This document shows positions 39,250 through 47,307 of a DNA stretch of 64,000 nt, piece after piece (the first letter of the stretch is position 1; the number at the start of each line of letters is the position of its first letter). The translations under genes were made by a program, and so were the position numbers. A model generated the notes under the pieces. It saw only the letters and a program-made list of their open reading frames with translations, searched no databases and had not been told where the DNA came from. Source of the DNA: CAVQBP01 sp963710745 (GTDB lineage: Bacteria > Bacteroidota > Ignavibacteria > Ignavibacteriales > Ignavibacteriaceae); the NCBI GenBank assembly GCA_963710745.1, contig CAVQBP010000001.1, positions 1 to 64,000 of the forward strand, given 5' to 3'.

Positions 39250-39948
39250 ATGCTGCAGGTTAAAATTAAAGATCAGCCTGATGATACGACTTGCGGACCT
39301 ACAAGTCTCCATGCTGTATATAAATATTATGGCGATGAAATAGGTCTGAAGGAGGTAATAAAACAGGTAACACCTTTGGATGGAGGCGGAACTCTTGCCG
39401 TTCATCTTGCGTGTCATGCATTGGATAGAGGCTATAATGCTAAATTATTTACTTATAATCTAAATGTATTCGATCCAACCTGGTTTATAAATAATGTTAA
39501 TATAATTGTAAAATTAAAAGAACAGTACAATTATAAAAAAGACAAAAAACTGAAAATTGTATCCAAAGCATACATCAATTTTTTGGAAAAAGGGGGTAAG
39601 TTAAGATATGATGAACTGACACCCTCTCTTTTAAAAAAGCATTTTGAAAAGGGAATTCCCATTCTTACAGGTTTAAGTGCAACCTATTTGTATCAAAGCA
39701 GACGTGAACTGGCTTTGGAAAATAATAAATTAATCTATGATGATGTTAAAGGTTACCCGATGGGACATTTCGTAGTATTGTGTGGTTATGATGAAGAGAA
39801 AAAGCACGTTGTTATAGCCGATCCATATACAAACCATCCTTTTAAAAGTAATTACTATTCTGTTAAAGTGAACAGGCTAATAAATTCTATTCTTCTTGGA
39901 ATTGTAACCTACGATTCCATATTCCTAATTATTGAACCAAAAAAATAA
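39250..39948 (+). CDS. C39-like (papain-fold) cysteine peptidase of an amidoligase operon
   Basis: A 232-residue cytoplasmic protein with no signal or membrane segment. The catalytic Cys is C15 in DDTTCGPTSLHAVYKYYG; the His lies in MGHFVVLCGYD (about 172) and the Asp in VVIADPY (about 190), the C39/papain triad order. Unlike ABC-linked C39 domains it is free-standing. It is the first of four genes separated by 3 bases or overlapping; AAAAGGA stands 3-9 bases before the ATG. The context (ATP-grasp, GCS2, N-formylglutamate amidohydrolase) suggests it cleaves or trims a peptide or amide made by the ligases. Confidence 0.82.
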   Translation: MLQVKIKDQPDDTTCGPTSLHAVYKYYGDEIGLKEVIKQVTPLDGGGTLAVHLACHALDRGYNAKLFTYNLNVFDPTWFINNVNIIVKLKEQYNYKKDKKLKIVSKAYINFLEKGGKLRYDELTPSLLKKHFEKGIPILTGLSATYLYQSRRELALENNKLIYDDVKGYPMGHFVVLCGYDEEKKHVVIADPYTNHPFKSNYYSVKVNRLINSILLGIVTYDSIFLIIEPKK

Positions 39949-39951
39949 AAA

Positions 39952-41424
39952 ATGAAAAAAATAGTTGTTACAAATAATCTTGCCGACATGGATTTTTATA
40001 TAGAAGATGTCGAAGTTGTAGCTTCAAAATCGTATTTGACTGAAACTAAATATTCAGAGATAGAATCAGCCCGTATTTTTAATTTGTGCAGATCTTATAG
40101 ATACCAAAGCACGGGCTATTATGTATCGCTTCTTGCTGAAGCAAGAGGTCATCGTGCTTTTCCCAACATATCTACTATCCAGGATTTGAAATCAAAATCC
40201 TTAATAAGAATTATTTCTGATGATATTGAAGAATTAATTCAGAAAAGCCTTTCTAAAATACAATCGAAAGATTTTGTGCTTAGTATTTATTTTGGAAGAA
40301 ATACCGCAAAACAGTATGACAAATTAAGCGCTCAATTATACAGCCTTTTCCAGGCGCCACTTTTAAGGGCAAAATTTTTTTATGAAAAGAAATGGATTTT
40401 GCAGAGTATTTCGCCGATTTCTTTAGTCGATATTCCTGAAAATCATAAACCATATATAATTGAATTTGCCCGATCATATTTCTCAAAGAAAAGATATTCA
40501 TCATCAAAAATCCCCAGAACTAAATATGATCTTGCAATTCTTTTTAATGAAGAAGATAAACTTCCCCCATCAGACAGCAAGGCAATTGATAAATTTATTG
40601 AAGCCGGTGAATCCATTGGAATTAGAAGTGAAATCATTGAAAAATATGACTTCAACAGAATACCCGAATTTGATGCGCTTTTTATAAGGGAAACAACTGC
40701 TGTAAACAATCATACATACAGATTTTCACGGGGAGCCTTTGCAGAGGGCCTTGTAGTAATTGATGATCCCTGGTCTATTCTGCAATGTACAAATAAAGTA
40801 TATCTTGCAGAATTACTTGGTAAAGCCAAAATTCCGACTCCAAAAACTGTTATTGTACATAAAGACAACATTCAATTCGTTGAAAAAGAGATAGGTTTGC
40901 CTTGCGTTTTAAAGAAACCAGATAGTTCTTTTTCGCAGGGTGTAACCAAAGTTAGTGACAGGGACACTTTGAAAATTGAACTGGAAAGACTTCTCGATTC
41001 TTCGGATTTAATTATCGCACAGGAATTTGCACCTACAGATTTTGACTGGAGAATTGGGATACTTGATAAAACTCCTTTATATGCATGCAAATATTATATG
41101 GCAAAAAATCATTGGCAAATTTATGATTGGGATGATAAAGGTGATTCAAACTCTGGTAATTTCGAAACTTTACTTGTAAAGAAAGTTCCTGAAAAAGTTA
41201 TAAATATAGCATTAAGAGCAGCAAATCAAATCGGCGATGGATTTTACGGCGTTGATCTGAAGCAGAAAGGAGAGCATGTTTTTGTTATAGAAGTAAATGA
41301 TAACCCGAGTATAGATTACGGAATTGAAGATAAAAAACTCAAAGATAAATTATATTTAACTGTAATGCATTCATTTAAAAATAGAATAGATAAAATCAGG
41401 AAAGTCAAGAAGTTACGCCTATGA
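39952..41424 (+). CDS. RimK-like ATP-grasp amidoligase
   Basis: A 490-residue protein. The N-terminal half (about 1-190) is a RimK-type substrate domain with NLCRSYRYQSTGYYVSLLAE. The ATP-grasp half starts near 285: PCVLKKPDSSFSQGVTKV (about 318-335) binds ATP, AQEFAPTDFDWRIGIL follows, and the magnesium motif is GVDLKQKGEHVFVIEVNDNP (FVIEVNDNPSID, about 445-456). Enzymes of this type add amino acids, often glutamate, to a carboxylate using ATP. It starts 3 bases after the peptidase gene and its stop overlaps the next ATG by 4 bases. Confidence 0.88.
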   Translation: MKKIVVTNNLADMDFYIEDVEVVASKSYLTETKYSEIESARIFNLCRSYRYQSTGYYVSLLAEARGHRAFPNISTIQDLKSKSLIRIISDDIEELIQKSLSKIQSKDFVLSIYFGRNTAKQYDKLSAQLYSLFQAPLLRAKFFYEKKWILQSISPISLVDIPENHKPYIIEFARSYFSKKRYSSSKIPRTKYDLAILFNEEDKLPPSDSKAIDKFIEAGESIGIRSEIIEKYDFNRIPEFDALFIRETTAVNNHTYRFSRGAFAEGLVVIDDPWSILQCTNKVYLAELLGKAKIPTPKTVIVHKDNIQFVEKEIGLPCVLKKPDSSFSQGVTKVSDRDTLKIELERLLDSSDLIIAQEFAPTDFDWRIGILDKTPLYACKYYMAKNHWQIYDWDDKGDSNSGNFETLLVKKVPEKVINIALRAANQIGDGFYGVDLKQKGEHVFVIEVNDNPSIDYGIEDKKLKDKLYLTVMHSFKNRIDKIRKVKKLRL

Positions 41425-42662
41425 TATCAGCACTCCATTTGTTTGGCGGTTATGGCGTTGAACTGGAATATATGATTGTCGACAGAGAGAATCTTTCCGT
41501 CAAACCAATAACAGATAAAGTTATATTTGATGTAATTGGCGAGTATGTTTCGGATGCCGAATTTGATGAAACATCTTGGTCTAACGAACTAGTTTTACAT
41601 GTTATCGAGATGAAGACTAATGGGCCCAGAAAAGATTTAAATAAGCTTGATGAATTATTTGCCAATGATGTAAAATCAATTAATAAAATATTAAAGAATT
41701 ACAATTGTATGCTTATGCCGACCGGTATGCATCCTTTTATGAATCCGCTTACGGAAACAAAGCTTTGGCCGCATGAATATAACATTACCTATGAAACTTA
41801 TAATAAGATTTTTAACTGCAAAGGGCACGGCTGGTCAAACCTGCAAAGCGTTCATCTTAATCTTCCTTTTTATAATGATGAAGAATTTAAGAAGCTGCAT
41901 GCTGCAATCAGGCTTTTGCTGCCTATCATTCCTGCAATAAGTGCCAGCACTCCTGTTATAGACGGAAAACTTTCTGGTTATTATGATACAAGACTTGAAG
42001 TCTACAGGAAAAACCAGGAAAAAATTCCGTCAATTGCTGGAAAAGTTATTCCCGAGAGAGTGTTCAGCAAATCAGATTATGAAACTGAAATATTGAAAAA
42101 AATTTACTCGGATCTATCATTTTACGATGCAGAAGGGATCCTGAAAAATGAATGGGTAAATTCTAGAGGAGCTACTGCCAGGTTTGAAAGAAAAACCATT
42201 GAAATAAGAATTATTGATATCCAGGAATGTCCTTCTGCAGATTTAGCTGTGGTTAATTCAATTGTTAATGTGCTGAAATTATTGATTAATGAGAAATGGA
42301 TTAAATTAGACGAGCAGATTAAATGGGATGAAGAAAGGCTCTCGCAAATTTTTCTGAAAATTATTAAAGAAGGAGAAGATGCAGTAATTGAGGATGAAGA
42401 TTATTTAAGAGTATTCAACTATACTGAAGATAAAAAATCTTCGGCAAAAAATTTATGGAAATACTTAATTGAGCAAATTATAATTGTGAATAATATTCCC
42501 GGGGAATCATGGATTAAAAATATTGAATTGATATTAAATTACGGGAGTTTATCATCGAGGATTATTAAATCTCTGGAAGGAAATTACTCCGGTAATAACA
42601 TATTTAAAACTTATATGAAGCTTTCAGAATCGCTGGCTTCCAATAAAATGTTTATCCCATGA
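41421..42662 (+). CDS. GCS2-family carboxylate-amine ligase (glutamate-cysteine ligase-like)
   Basis: A 413-residue protein of the GCS2 family with the glutamine-synthetase-like catalytic fold. The metal-binding start is GYGVELEYMIVD (about 9-20), followed by MLMPTGMHPFMNP (about 95-107), WSNLQSVHLNLPF (about 137-149) and ARFERKTIEIRIIDIQECPS, a conserved Arg-rich strand. It should join a carboxylate and an amine using ATP. It overlaps the ATP-grasp gene upstream and the amidohydrolase downstream by 4 bases each, so all four proteins are likely made together. True gamma-glutamylcysteine synthesis cannot be excluded but a partner GshB is not seen. Confidence 0.87.
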   Translation: MISALHLFGGYGVELEYMIVDRENLSVKPITDKVIFDVIGEYVSDAEFDETSWSNELVLHVIEMKTNGPRKDLNKLDELFANDVKSINKILKNYNCMLMPTGMHPFMNPLTETKLWPHEYNITYETYNKIFNCKGHGWSNLQSVHLNLPFYNDEEFKKLHAAIRLLLPIIPAISASTPVIDGKLSGYYDTRLEVYRKNQEKIPSIAGKVIPERVFSKSDYETEILKKIYSDLSFYDAEGILKNEWVNSRGATARFERKTIEIRIIDIQECPSADLAVVNSIVNVLKLLINEKWIKLDEQIKWDEERLSQIFLKIIKEGEDAVIEDEDYLRVFNYTEDKKSSAKNLWKYLIEQIIIVNNIPGESWIKNIELILNYGSLSSRIIKSLEGNYSGNNIFKTYMKLSESLASNKMFIP

Positions 42663-43348
42663 ATGTTATTATAACATGTGAACATGGGGGAAATAAGGTT
42701 CCCAGGGAATATAAATATTTGTTTGAAGCTGACATAAGTATTTTACAAACACACAAAGCTTATGATCCGGGGGCATTAGAACTTGCTAAAGTAATATCAA
42801 AGAAAACGGATTATTTTTTCTTTTCTGATATAAGCAGGCTTTTGATAGAATTAAACCGTTCAATTAATAGTCCTAATTTATTTTCCCGCTACTCAAAAAA
42901 TCTGGATCAAAATCAAAAAGAGGAAATTTTAAATAAATACTATTTCCCTTTCAGAAATAAAGTTGAAAATTTAATCAGGGATTTAGAAAAAAAAGGTGAA
43001 AATAGTGTCCATATTTCAATTCATACTTTTACTCCTGTATTAAAATACAAAACAAGAAATGCCGACATCGGAATCTTATATGATCCTAAAAGAAAGGATG
43101 AAAAAGATTTTGCAGCTTCATTTAAAAATGAGATATTATCAAACGATAAAAATTTAAGAATACGGTTTAATTACCCTTATCTGGGAATTTCTGATGGATT
43201 TACTTCATATTTAAGGAAGAAATTTCTGCAAAAACATTATATAGGGATTGAACTTGAAGTTAATCAGAAATTTATATTAAATAATGACGGTAAATGGAAA
43301 ATACTGAAGGAGAACTTAACAAAAGCTTTTGCTTCAATATTATTATAA
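42659..43348 (+). CDS. N-formylglutamate amidohydrolase family protein
   Basis: A 229-residue hydrolase of the N-formylglutamate amidohydrolase (HutG-type) family. The zinc-binding start CEHGGNKVP is at residues 7-15, followed by THKAYDPGALELA (about 29-41), ELNRSINSPNLFSRYSK and a C-terminal HYIGIELEVNQKF segment. It belongs to the amidoligase operon rather than a histidine pathway, as no hut genes are near. In this setting it is expected to hydrolyse an amide bond of the product or an intermediate; the reaction is inference. Confidence 0.85.
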   Translation: MNVIITCEHGGNKVPREYKYLFEADISILQTHKAYDPGALELAKVISKKTDYFFFSDISRLLIELNRSINSPNLFSRYSKNLDQNQKEEILNKYYFPFRNKVENLIRDLEKKGENSVHISIHTFTPVLKYKTRNADIGILYDPKRKDEKDFAASFKNEILSNDKNLRIRFNYPYLGISDGFTSYLRKKFLQKHYIGIELEVNQKFILNNDGKWKILKENLTKAFASILL

Positions 43349-43442
43349 ATCTGATTTTTTGATAATTTTATTCATCTTTTTTTAGTGATCCTTTTCTTAT
43401 ATTCACATATTAAATTGTAATTTTATATAAAAAGGAGATAGT

Positions 43443-44162
43443 ATGCACCGGTTATCGATTATTATTTTAGTGTTATTAGCTATTGGCTTTACGGCTTGTG
43501 AGAAAAAAGAAGAACCAAAAGAAAATACTTCGAAAGAGGAAGCCATGCCTGCTGAAAATCTGCATAAAGTTGTAGTGCTTGATAATATGGATGCCTCACA
43601 ATACACTTATTTGAAAGTAAAAGAGAATGACTCAGAATACTGGATTGCGGTTCCTCAAATGGAAGTTCAAAAAGGAGAAACTTTATATTTCGGTAAAAGT
43701 ATGGAAATGAAAAACTTCCATAGCGAAACGTTAAACAAAACCTTTGATTCTGTTCTTTTTGTTGATCATGTTTCAAAAACACCTAATGAAATGACCAGCG
43801 TTCCAAATCATCCTAAATTAAACTCCGTAAAAGAAGATGTATCTGTAAAGCCGGTAAGCGGCGGCAAAACTATCGCACAAATCTATGCTGATAAAAGTTC
43901 TCTGGCAGGTAAAACAGTTACAGTAAGAGGAAAAGTTACAAAATTTAATCCCAATATTATGGGAAGAAACTGGATTCATATTCAGGACGGAACCGGTTCA
44001 GCTAATAACTATGATTTAATGATTACCAGCAAAGATATAGTAAAAGTAGGTGATGTAGTAGTGGCTGAAGGTACTGTTGCCGTTAATAAAGATTTTGGTG
44101 CAGGGTATTCTTATCCTGTCATGGTAGAAGATGCAAGTGTAAAAGCTGAAAAGTCGATGTAG
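43443..44162 (+). CDS. Lipoprotein with C-terminal OB-fold domain
   Basis: A 239-residue lipoprotein: signal peptide with lipobox IGFTAC (Cys19 region), a short charged linker, a beta-rich middle domain (about 40-115, DSEYWIAVPQMEVQKGETLYFG), then an OB-fold (about 140-230, TVTVRGKVTKFNPNIMGRNWIHIQDGTG). It resembles NrfJ/DNA-binding-like periplasmic OB-fold proteins; function unknown. AAGGAG stands 5 bases before the ATG. It begins about 95 bases after the amidoligase operon and is probably separate. Confidence 0.78.
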   Translation: MHRLSIIILVLLAIGFTACEKKEEPKENTSKEEAMPAENLHKVVVLDNMDASQYTYLKVKENDSEYWIAVPQMEVQKGETLYFGKSMEMKNFHSETLNKTFDSVLFVDHVSKTPNEMTSVPNHPKLNSVKEDVSVKPVSGGKTIAQIYADKSSLAGKTVTVRGKVTKFNPNIMGRNWIHIQDGTGSANNYDLMITSKDIVKVGDVVVAEGTVAVNKDFGAGYSYPVMVEDASVKAEKSM

Positions 44163-44195
44163 ATAATCAGATTGAGTTTTTAATCTCACTGTTTT

Positions 44196-44256
44196 TGTTC
44201 TAATGTTCAGTATCCGGGAATCAGCAATTGGATTCAAGATAAAGAACATTAGAACA
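44196..44256. repeat. Inverted repeat between convergent genes
   Basis: TGTTCTAATGTTC (44196-44208) and GAACATTAGAACA (44244-44256) are a perfect 13-bp inverted pair with a 35-base spacer. It lies just past the OB-fold lipoprotein stop. It may be a terminator for either strand or a short dispersed element; no canonical T-tract follows. Confidence 0.55.
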
Positions 44257-44326
44257 TTTGAATTTTAAATACAAAACATTCCACACATCTTAATTACTGT
44301 TAAAGATTTATTTTGAAGTAAATGTA

Positions 44327-44857
44327 TTACTTCTCATCGGATTTTTGAAATACTAAAGCTTCGGAATTAATGCAATATCTTTCATAAGTAGGTGCAGGTC
44401 CATCGTCAAATACATGACCTAAATGACCTCCGCATTTGCTGCACAATACTTCAGCTCTATTCATTCCCATGCTATGATCCTCAACCAGCACAATACTTTT
44501 AGATGAATAAGGTTCCCAAAAGCTGGGCCAACCTGTACCGGAGTTATACTTTGCATCGGAACTAAAAAGTATTTGTCCGCAGGCTGCACATTTATAAACT
44601 CCTTTCTCATGATTATCAAGGTATTTGCCTGTAAAAGGAAGTTCTGTCCCTTTTTCACGCAGAATATAATATTGGGAAGAAGTTAATATTTTTTTCCATT
44701 CGGCATCTGTTTTTTTTACAGGGAAGTTTAAGCTGTCCTTTTTACTGGTTTTTATTTGATTACCTAAAAGACTATTCGATTTTAGATTTTCACATGATGA
44801 GACAAATATTATAAAAAATGAAAATAATAAAATCATTATAACCAAATTTTGTTTCAT
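44327..44857 (-). CDS. msrB: Peptide-methionine (R)-S-oxide reductase lipoprotein
   Basis: A 176-residue MsrB that reduces oxidised methionine. A lipoprotein signal with lipobox IFVSSC (Cys22) places it in the cell envelope. Structural zinc cysteines are C90/C93 (CAAC) and C139/C142 (CSKC), with the SGTGWPSF core between them; the catalytic Cys is C162 in RYCINS. Typical cytoplasmic MsrB lacks the first 50 residues, so this is an exported form. Monocistronic, converging on the OB-fold lipoprotein gene. Confidence 0.92.
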   Translation of the reverse strand: MKQNLVIMILLFSFFIIFVSSCENLKSNSLLGNQIKTSKKDSLNFPVKKTDAEWKKILTSSQYYILREKGTELPFTGKYLDNHEKGVYKCAACGQILFSSDAKYNSGTGWPSFWEPYSSKSIVLVEDHSMGMNRAEVLCSKCGGHLGHVFDDGPAPTYERYCINSEALVFQKSDEK

Positions 44858-45210
44858 ATGAATAACCTGATCTTTCTTCCGGTATTTGATAATATTTGTT
44901 AAAAACTTATGAAAAACAATATCAAATTTTGTCTCAAAATTCTTCTTTAAGTATTAAATATTTATCACGAAGAAACTTTAGAATAAATAATTCTAATATG
45001 GATAAAAAGAAAGGTAAGAGAGCAATTCATTGACATATTAATTGATTACACTTTAGGCCTTGCATTTTGGAAAAATAATTGCACAAACAAATAATTTAGC
45101 TAAACAAACTAATATGAAAGATTCTATTAGCATCCTGCCGTATTTCAACGGTATTGGAAAAGGTCTATCTTTATTATACCGGTTCTAATTTTTATTAACC
45201 AACTGGTCTA
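44858..45210. other. Intergenic region without a supported gene
   Basis: AT-rich. A 24-codon ATG frame at 45114 (MKDSISILPYF) has no ribosome-binding site and no recognisable features. A TTGACA at about 45031 could be a -35 element but has no good partner. No terminator or RNA was recognised. Confidence 0.4.
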
Positions 45211-46098
45211 TTATTTTTCTATCGGAACACCAACCAGGTTTCCCCATTCGGTCCAGCTGCCGTCATAATTGCGGACTTTCGGGAATCCTAAAAGATTTTT
45301 TAGAACAAACCATGTGTGACTGCTTCTTTCACCAATTCTGCAGTAAGCTATTATCTCTTCATCGGGTGATAAACCATTTTCCTTTTCATATATTGTTCTC
45401 AATTCGTCAGCTGTTTTGAATGTTCCGTCATCGGGGTTTATTGCTTTTGCCCAGGGAATATTCTTCGCTCCCGGAATATGCCCTCCGCGTAAAGCCCCTT
45501 CATTAGGATAATCAGGCATATGAAGTCTTTCTCCCGAATATTCCTGTGGACTGCGGACATCCACAAGTTGAAGTCCGTTTCTTATATGTTCAATGACATG
45601 TTCTCTGAAAGCACGAATTTTAAAATCATCCCGTTCAGGTGCTTTGTAATCTGTTTCGGGATATTTTTTAATTTCTTTTGTAAGTTCTCTGTTCTCCTTT
45701 TCCCATTTCAATCTGCCGCCATCCATAATTTTTGCATTTTTATGATGGAAAAGTTGAAAAACCCAATAAGCATAACAAGCCCACCAATTATTTTTATCTC
45801 CATAAAAAACAGCAGTAGTTTCCGGTGTTACCCCGATTTTAGACATCAAATTTTCAAATTGCTTTTTATCAAGGTAATCTCTTCTTAACTGGTCATTTAA
45901 ATCTTTCTCCCAATCAACCTGAACAGCTCCGGGTATATGTCCCGAAGGATAAAGCAAAAGATCTTCATTAGATTCAATAATCCTTACATTGGGATCATTT
46001 AAATGTGAAGCAACCCAATCTGTTGAAACAAGAATATCAGGATTTGCATAGCCTCTTTCTTCTATCTCGCTTACTTTAACATCTCCTAATCCACTCAT
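45211..46098 (-). CDS. Two-domain rhodanese sulfurtransferase
   Basis: A 295-residue protein with two rhodanese domains. The first (about 20-140, DWVASHLNDPNVRIIES, GHIPGAVQVDWEKD) lacks a catalytic Cys; the second (about 165-290) has LQLVDVRSPQEYSGE, GHIPGAKNIPW and the active-site loop with Cys253 in YCRIGERSSH. CRIGERS is nearer to thiosulfate than to mercaptopyruvate sulfurtransferases (CGxGV/T). Strong AGGAAGGAG before the ATG. It is the last gene of the operon DUF4395-thioredoxin-rhodanese, placed behind the cysteine-rich leader at 47094-47198. Confidence 0.9.
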   Translation of the reverse strand: MSGLGDVKVSEIEERGYANPDILVSTDWVASHLNDPNVRIIESNEDLLLYPSGHIPGAVQVDWEKDLNDQLRRDYLDKKQFENLMSKIGVTPETTAVFYGDKNNWWACYAYWVFQLFHHKNAKIMDGGRLKWEKENRELTKEIKKYPETDYKAPERDDFKIRAFREHVIEHIRNGLQLVDVRSPQEYSGERLHMPDYPNEGALRGGHIPGAKNIPWAKAINPDDGTFKTADELRTIYEKENGLSPDEEIIAYCRIGERSSHTWFVLKNLLGFPKVRNYDGSWTEWGNLVGVPIEK

Positions 46099-46133
46099 TT
46101 AAGAACTCCTTCCTAAAAATTTCTAAAAAATTT

Positions 46134-46538
46134 TTATATTTTCTTATGTATTTGAATAATCTGCTCTTTCAATATTTTTCCGGGAGTATAACCACTGTTT
46201 ATGTAATTTATTTTCTTCTCATTATTTAAAACTATAGTAGAAGGAACTGTCATTATATTAAGATGATTTACTATTTCCAGTTCTTTTATTGCATTAAAAG
46301 AAATAAAATTAAATTCATTTCCTTCCTCTCTCAATTTAAGTATTGCCGGTTTCTGAACACTATTGCATTGAGCACATTGTTCTGTCCAGAAGTATAAAAT
46401 AGTTGGCAATGCAGGATTTATATTATTCATCTCAAATGGTAAAGAACCATTTGATATTACTTTGTGTGAATAAAGTTTTCGTGCTAAAATATAAGCCAGT
46501 ATTAAAAAGATACTTAAGGTAATTATTCTTTCAAGCAT
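46134..46538 (-). CDS. Membrane-anchored thioredoxin-like protein
   Basis: A 134-residue protein: an N-terminal membrane segment (about 2-20), then a thioredoxin fold with LYFWTEQCAQCNSVQ (redox pair C55/C58) and the cis-proline motif MTVPSTIV. The CAQC motif differs from the usual CGPC. Its start overlaps the DUF4395 gene by 8 bases, and the rhodanese gene follows 35 bases after its stop. It probably passes electrons to, or takes persulfide from, the rhodanese outside or at the membrane. Confidence 0.88.
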   Translation of the reverse strand: MLERIITLSIFLILAYILARKLYSHKVISNGSLPFEMNNINPALPTILYFWTEQCAQCNSVQKPAILKLREEGNEFNFISFNAIKELEIVNHLNIMTVPSTIVLNNEKKINYINSGYTPGKILKEQIIQIHKKI

Positions 46539-47001
46539 TTTTATTCTCCGTTAAAGATAGAGACAATTTGATTTTTTGAATCTGGAAATAGATAAAGCAG
46601 CCGGCACAGAAGTCAAGTGTTAAATTTACAAATGCAAGAGCGATAACAACAAAAGAAACTGACCATCCAAAGAAAGTTGATCCCAAAAATTGCAAAAGAA
46701 TAAAAGACAAAAGAAGAAATAATCCGCCAAGTCCCTGTGCAAACTGGTGAGGTGCTTTGCTTTCGATAGAAATATCCGGATTCAGAATTTTCAGAGGTTT
46801 TACAATATGCCTATAAAATAATTTAAAAAGTCCCGTTCCGGGAAATAATGTATCCGCGAGTAAAACTAGTCCCACCAAGGCTACAAGCCAATAGATATTA
46901 AATAAAAATGCTAAACTGGTAAACGCAACGATAGAACCCTGGTTAAATTTTAATACGGTCTTGTCTATTTTTTCACTTTTACTTTTCATTACAATATCCA
47001 T
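46531..47001 (-). CDS. DUF4395 membrane protein
   Basis: A 156-residue membrane protein with four hydrophobic segments and the DUF4395 features: VLKFNQGSIVAF start, LFPGTGLFKLFYRHIVKP loop, and a membrane Cys pair C132/C135 in LDFCAGCFIYFQ. DUF4395 proteins are usually encoded beside thioredoxin-like and rhodanese genes, as here, and may shuttle electrons through the membrane by the Cys pair. The first ATG is at 47001; a second at 46989 (MKSKSEK) is possible, and neither has a clear ribosome-binding site. It is the first structural gene after the leader and terminator. Confidence 0.85.
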   Translation of the reverse strand: MDIVMKSKSEKIDKTVLKFNQGSIVAFTSLAFLFNIYWLVALVGLVLLADTLFPGTGLFKLFYRHIVKPLKILNPDISIESKAPHQFAQGLGGLFLLLSFILLQFLGSTFFGWSVSFVVIALAFVNLTLDFCAGCFIYFQIQKIKLSLSLTENKNA

Positions 47002-47034
47002 TTTATTTTATTAACTTTTAAAATTTTAAAATGA

Positions 47035-47070
47035 AAAACCCGCTGTCAACTTATATTGGCAGCGGGTTTT
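47035..47070 (-). terminator. Intrinsic terminator inside the 5' leader (attenuator)
   Basis: On the minus strand, a 15-base arm from 47070 to 47056 (AAAACCCGCTGCCAA) pairs with 47049-47035 (TTGACAGCGGGTTTT) at 14 of 15 positions around a 6-base loop, followed by a T5 run and further T-rich sequence. It lies 24 bases after the leader peptide stop and 34 bases before the DUF4395 start. In the absence of another pairing it should end transcription before the operon. Confidence 0.85.
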
Positions 47071-47121
47071 ATAAATTAATTATTTTCTTTTAATTAAATA
47101 CGGAGCAATTTCCCTCTGCCA
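47057..47121 (-). promoter_or_regulatory. Candidate antiterminator pairing
   Basis: Minus-strand TGGCAGAGGG (47121-47112), inside the last third of the leader reading frame, is complementary at 9 of 10 positions to CCCGCTGCCA (47066-47057), the core of the terminator's 5' arm. The two pairings exclude each other. The segment lies 12 bases past the last Cys codon, so a ribosome stalled on the earlier Cys codons would leave it free, while one reaching the stop codon would cover it. Confidence 0.65.
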
Positions 47122-47198
47122 TTTAAAGCAGTACAACAACACATGCAGCAACAATTACAACAGCATTTGTTTGAAGTGAAATGTTTCCGCAATTTCAT
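47094..47198 (-). CDS. Poly-cysteine leader peptide (34 aa), candidate attenuator
   Basis: An ATG at 47198 opens 34 codons ending at TAA 47096-47094. Nine Cys codons lie in three triplets within eleven codons: KCCCNCCCMCCCT, residues 11-23. AAGGA at 47213-47209 stands 10 bases upstream of the ATG. A -33/-7 promoter lies 26 bases above that. A rho-independent terminator and the DUF4395-thioredoxin-rhodanese operon follow. A run of codons for the very amino acid whose sulfur the operon handles is the hallmark of ribosome-mediated attenuation. Alternative readings are a small metal-binding or thiol peptide with its own function. The frame and arrangement are seen; the mechanism is inferred. Confidence 0.75.
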   Translation of the reverse strand: MKLRKHFTSNKCCCNCCCMCCCTALNGRGKLLRI

Positions 47199-47224
47199 TA
47201 ATATTAATTCCTTATTGAGTTTTT

Positions 47225-47255
47225 CAAAAGTATTTAATCTTTACAATAAAGTCAA
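47225..47255 (-). promoter_or_regulatory. Promoter of the poly-Cys leader and sulfur operon
   Basis: On the minus strand, TTGAC (47255-47251) and TACTTTTG (47232-47225) fit the Bacteroidota pattern of a -33 TTG and -7 TAnnTTTG, with 20 bases between TTG and TA. Transcription should start near 47218, giving a 5' UTR of about 20 bases before the leader ATG. Confidence 0.7.
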
Positions 47256-47307
47256 GATTAATATATTGATTATATTTTGCATCATTATTAAGAATTATCT
47301 TCAGCCA

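Noticed and set aside
45114..45188. A 24-codon small peptide MKDSISILPYF...
   Set aside because: No ribosome-binding site, no composition bias and no context; likely chance.
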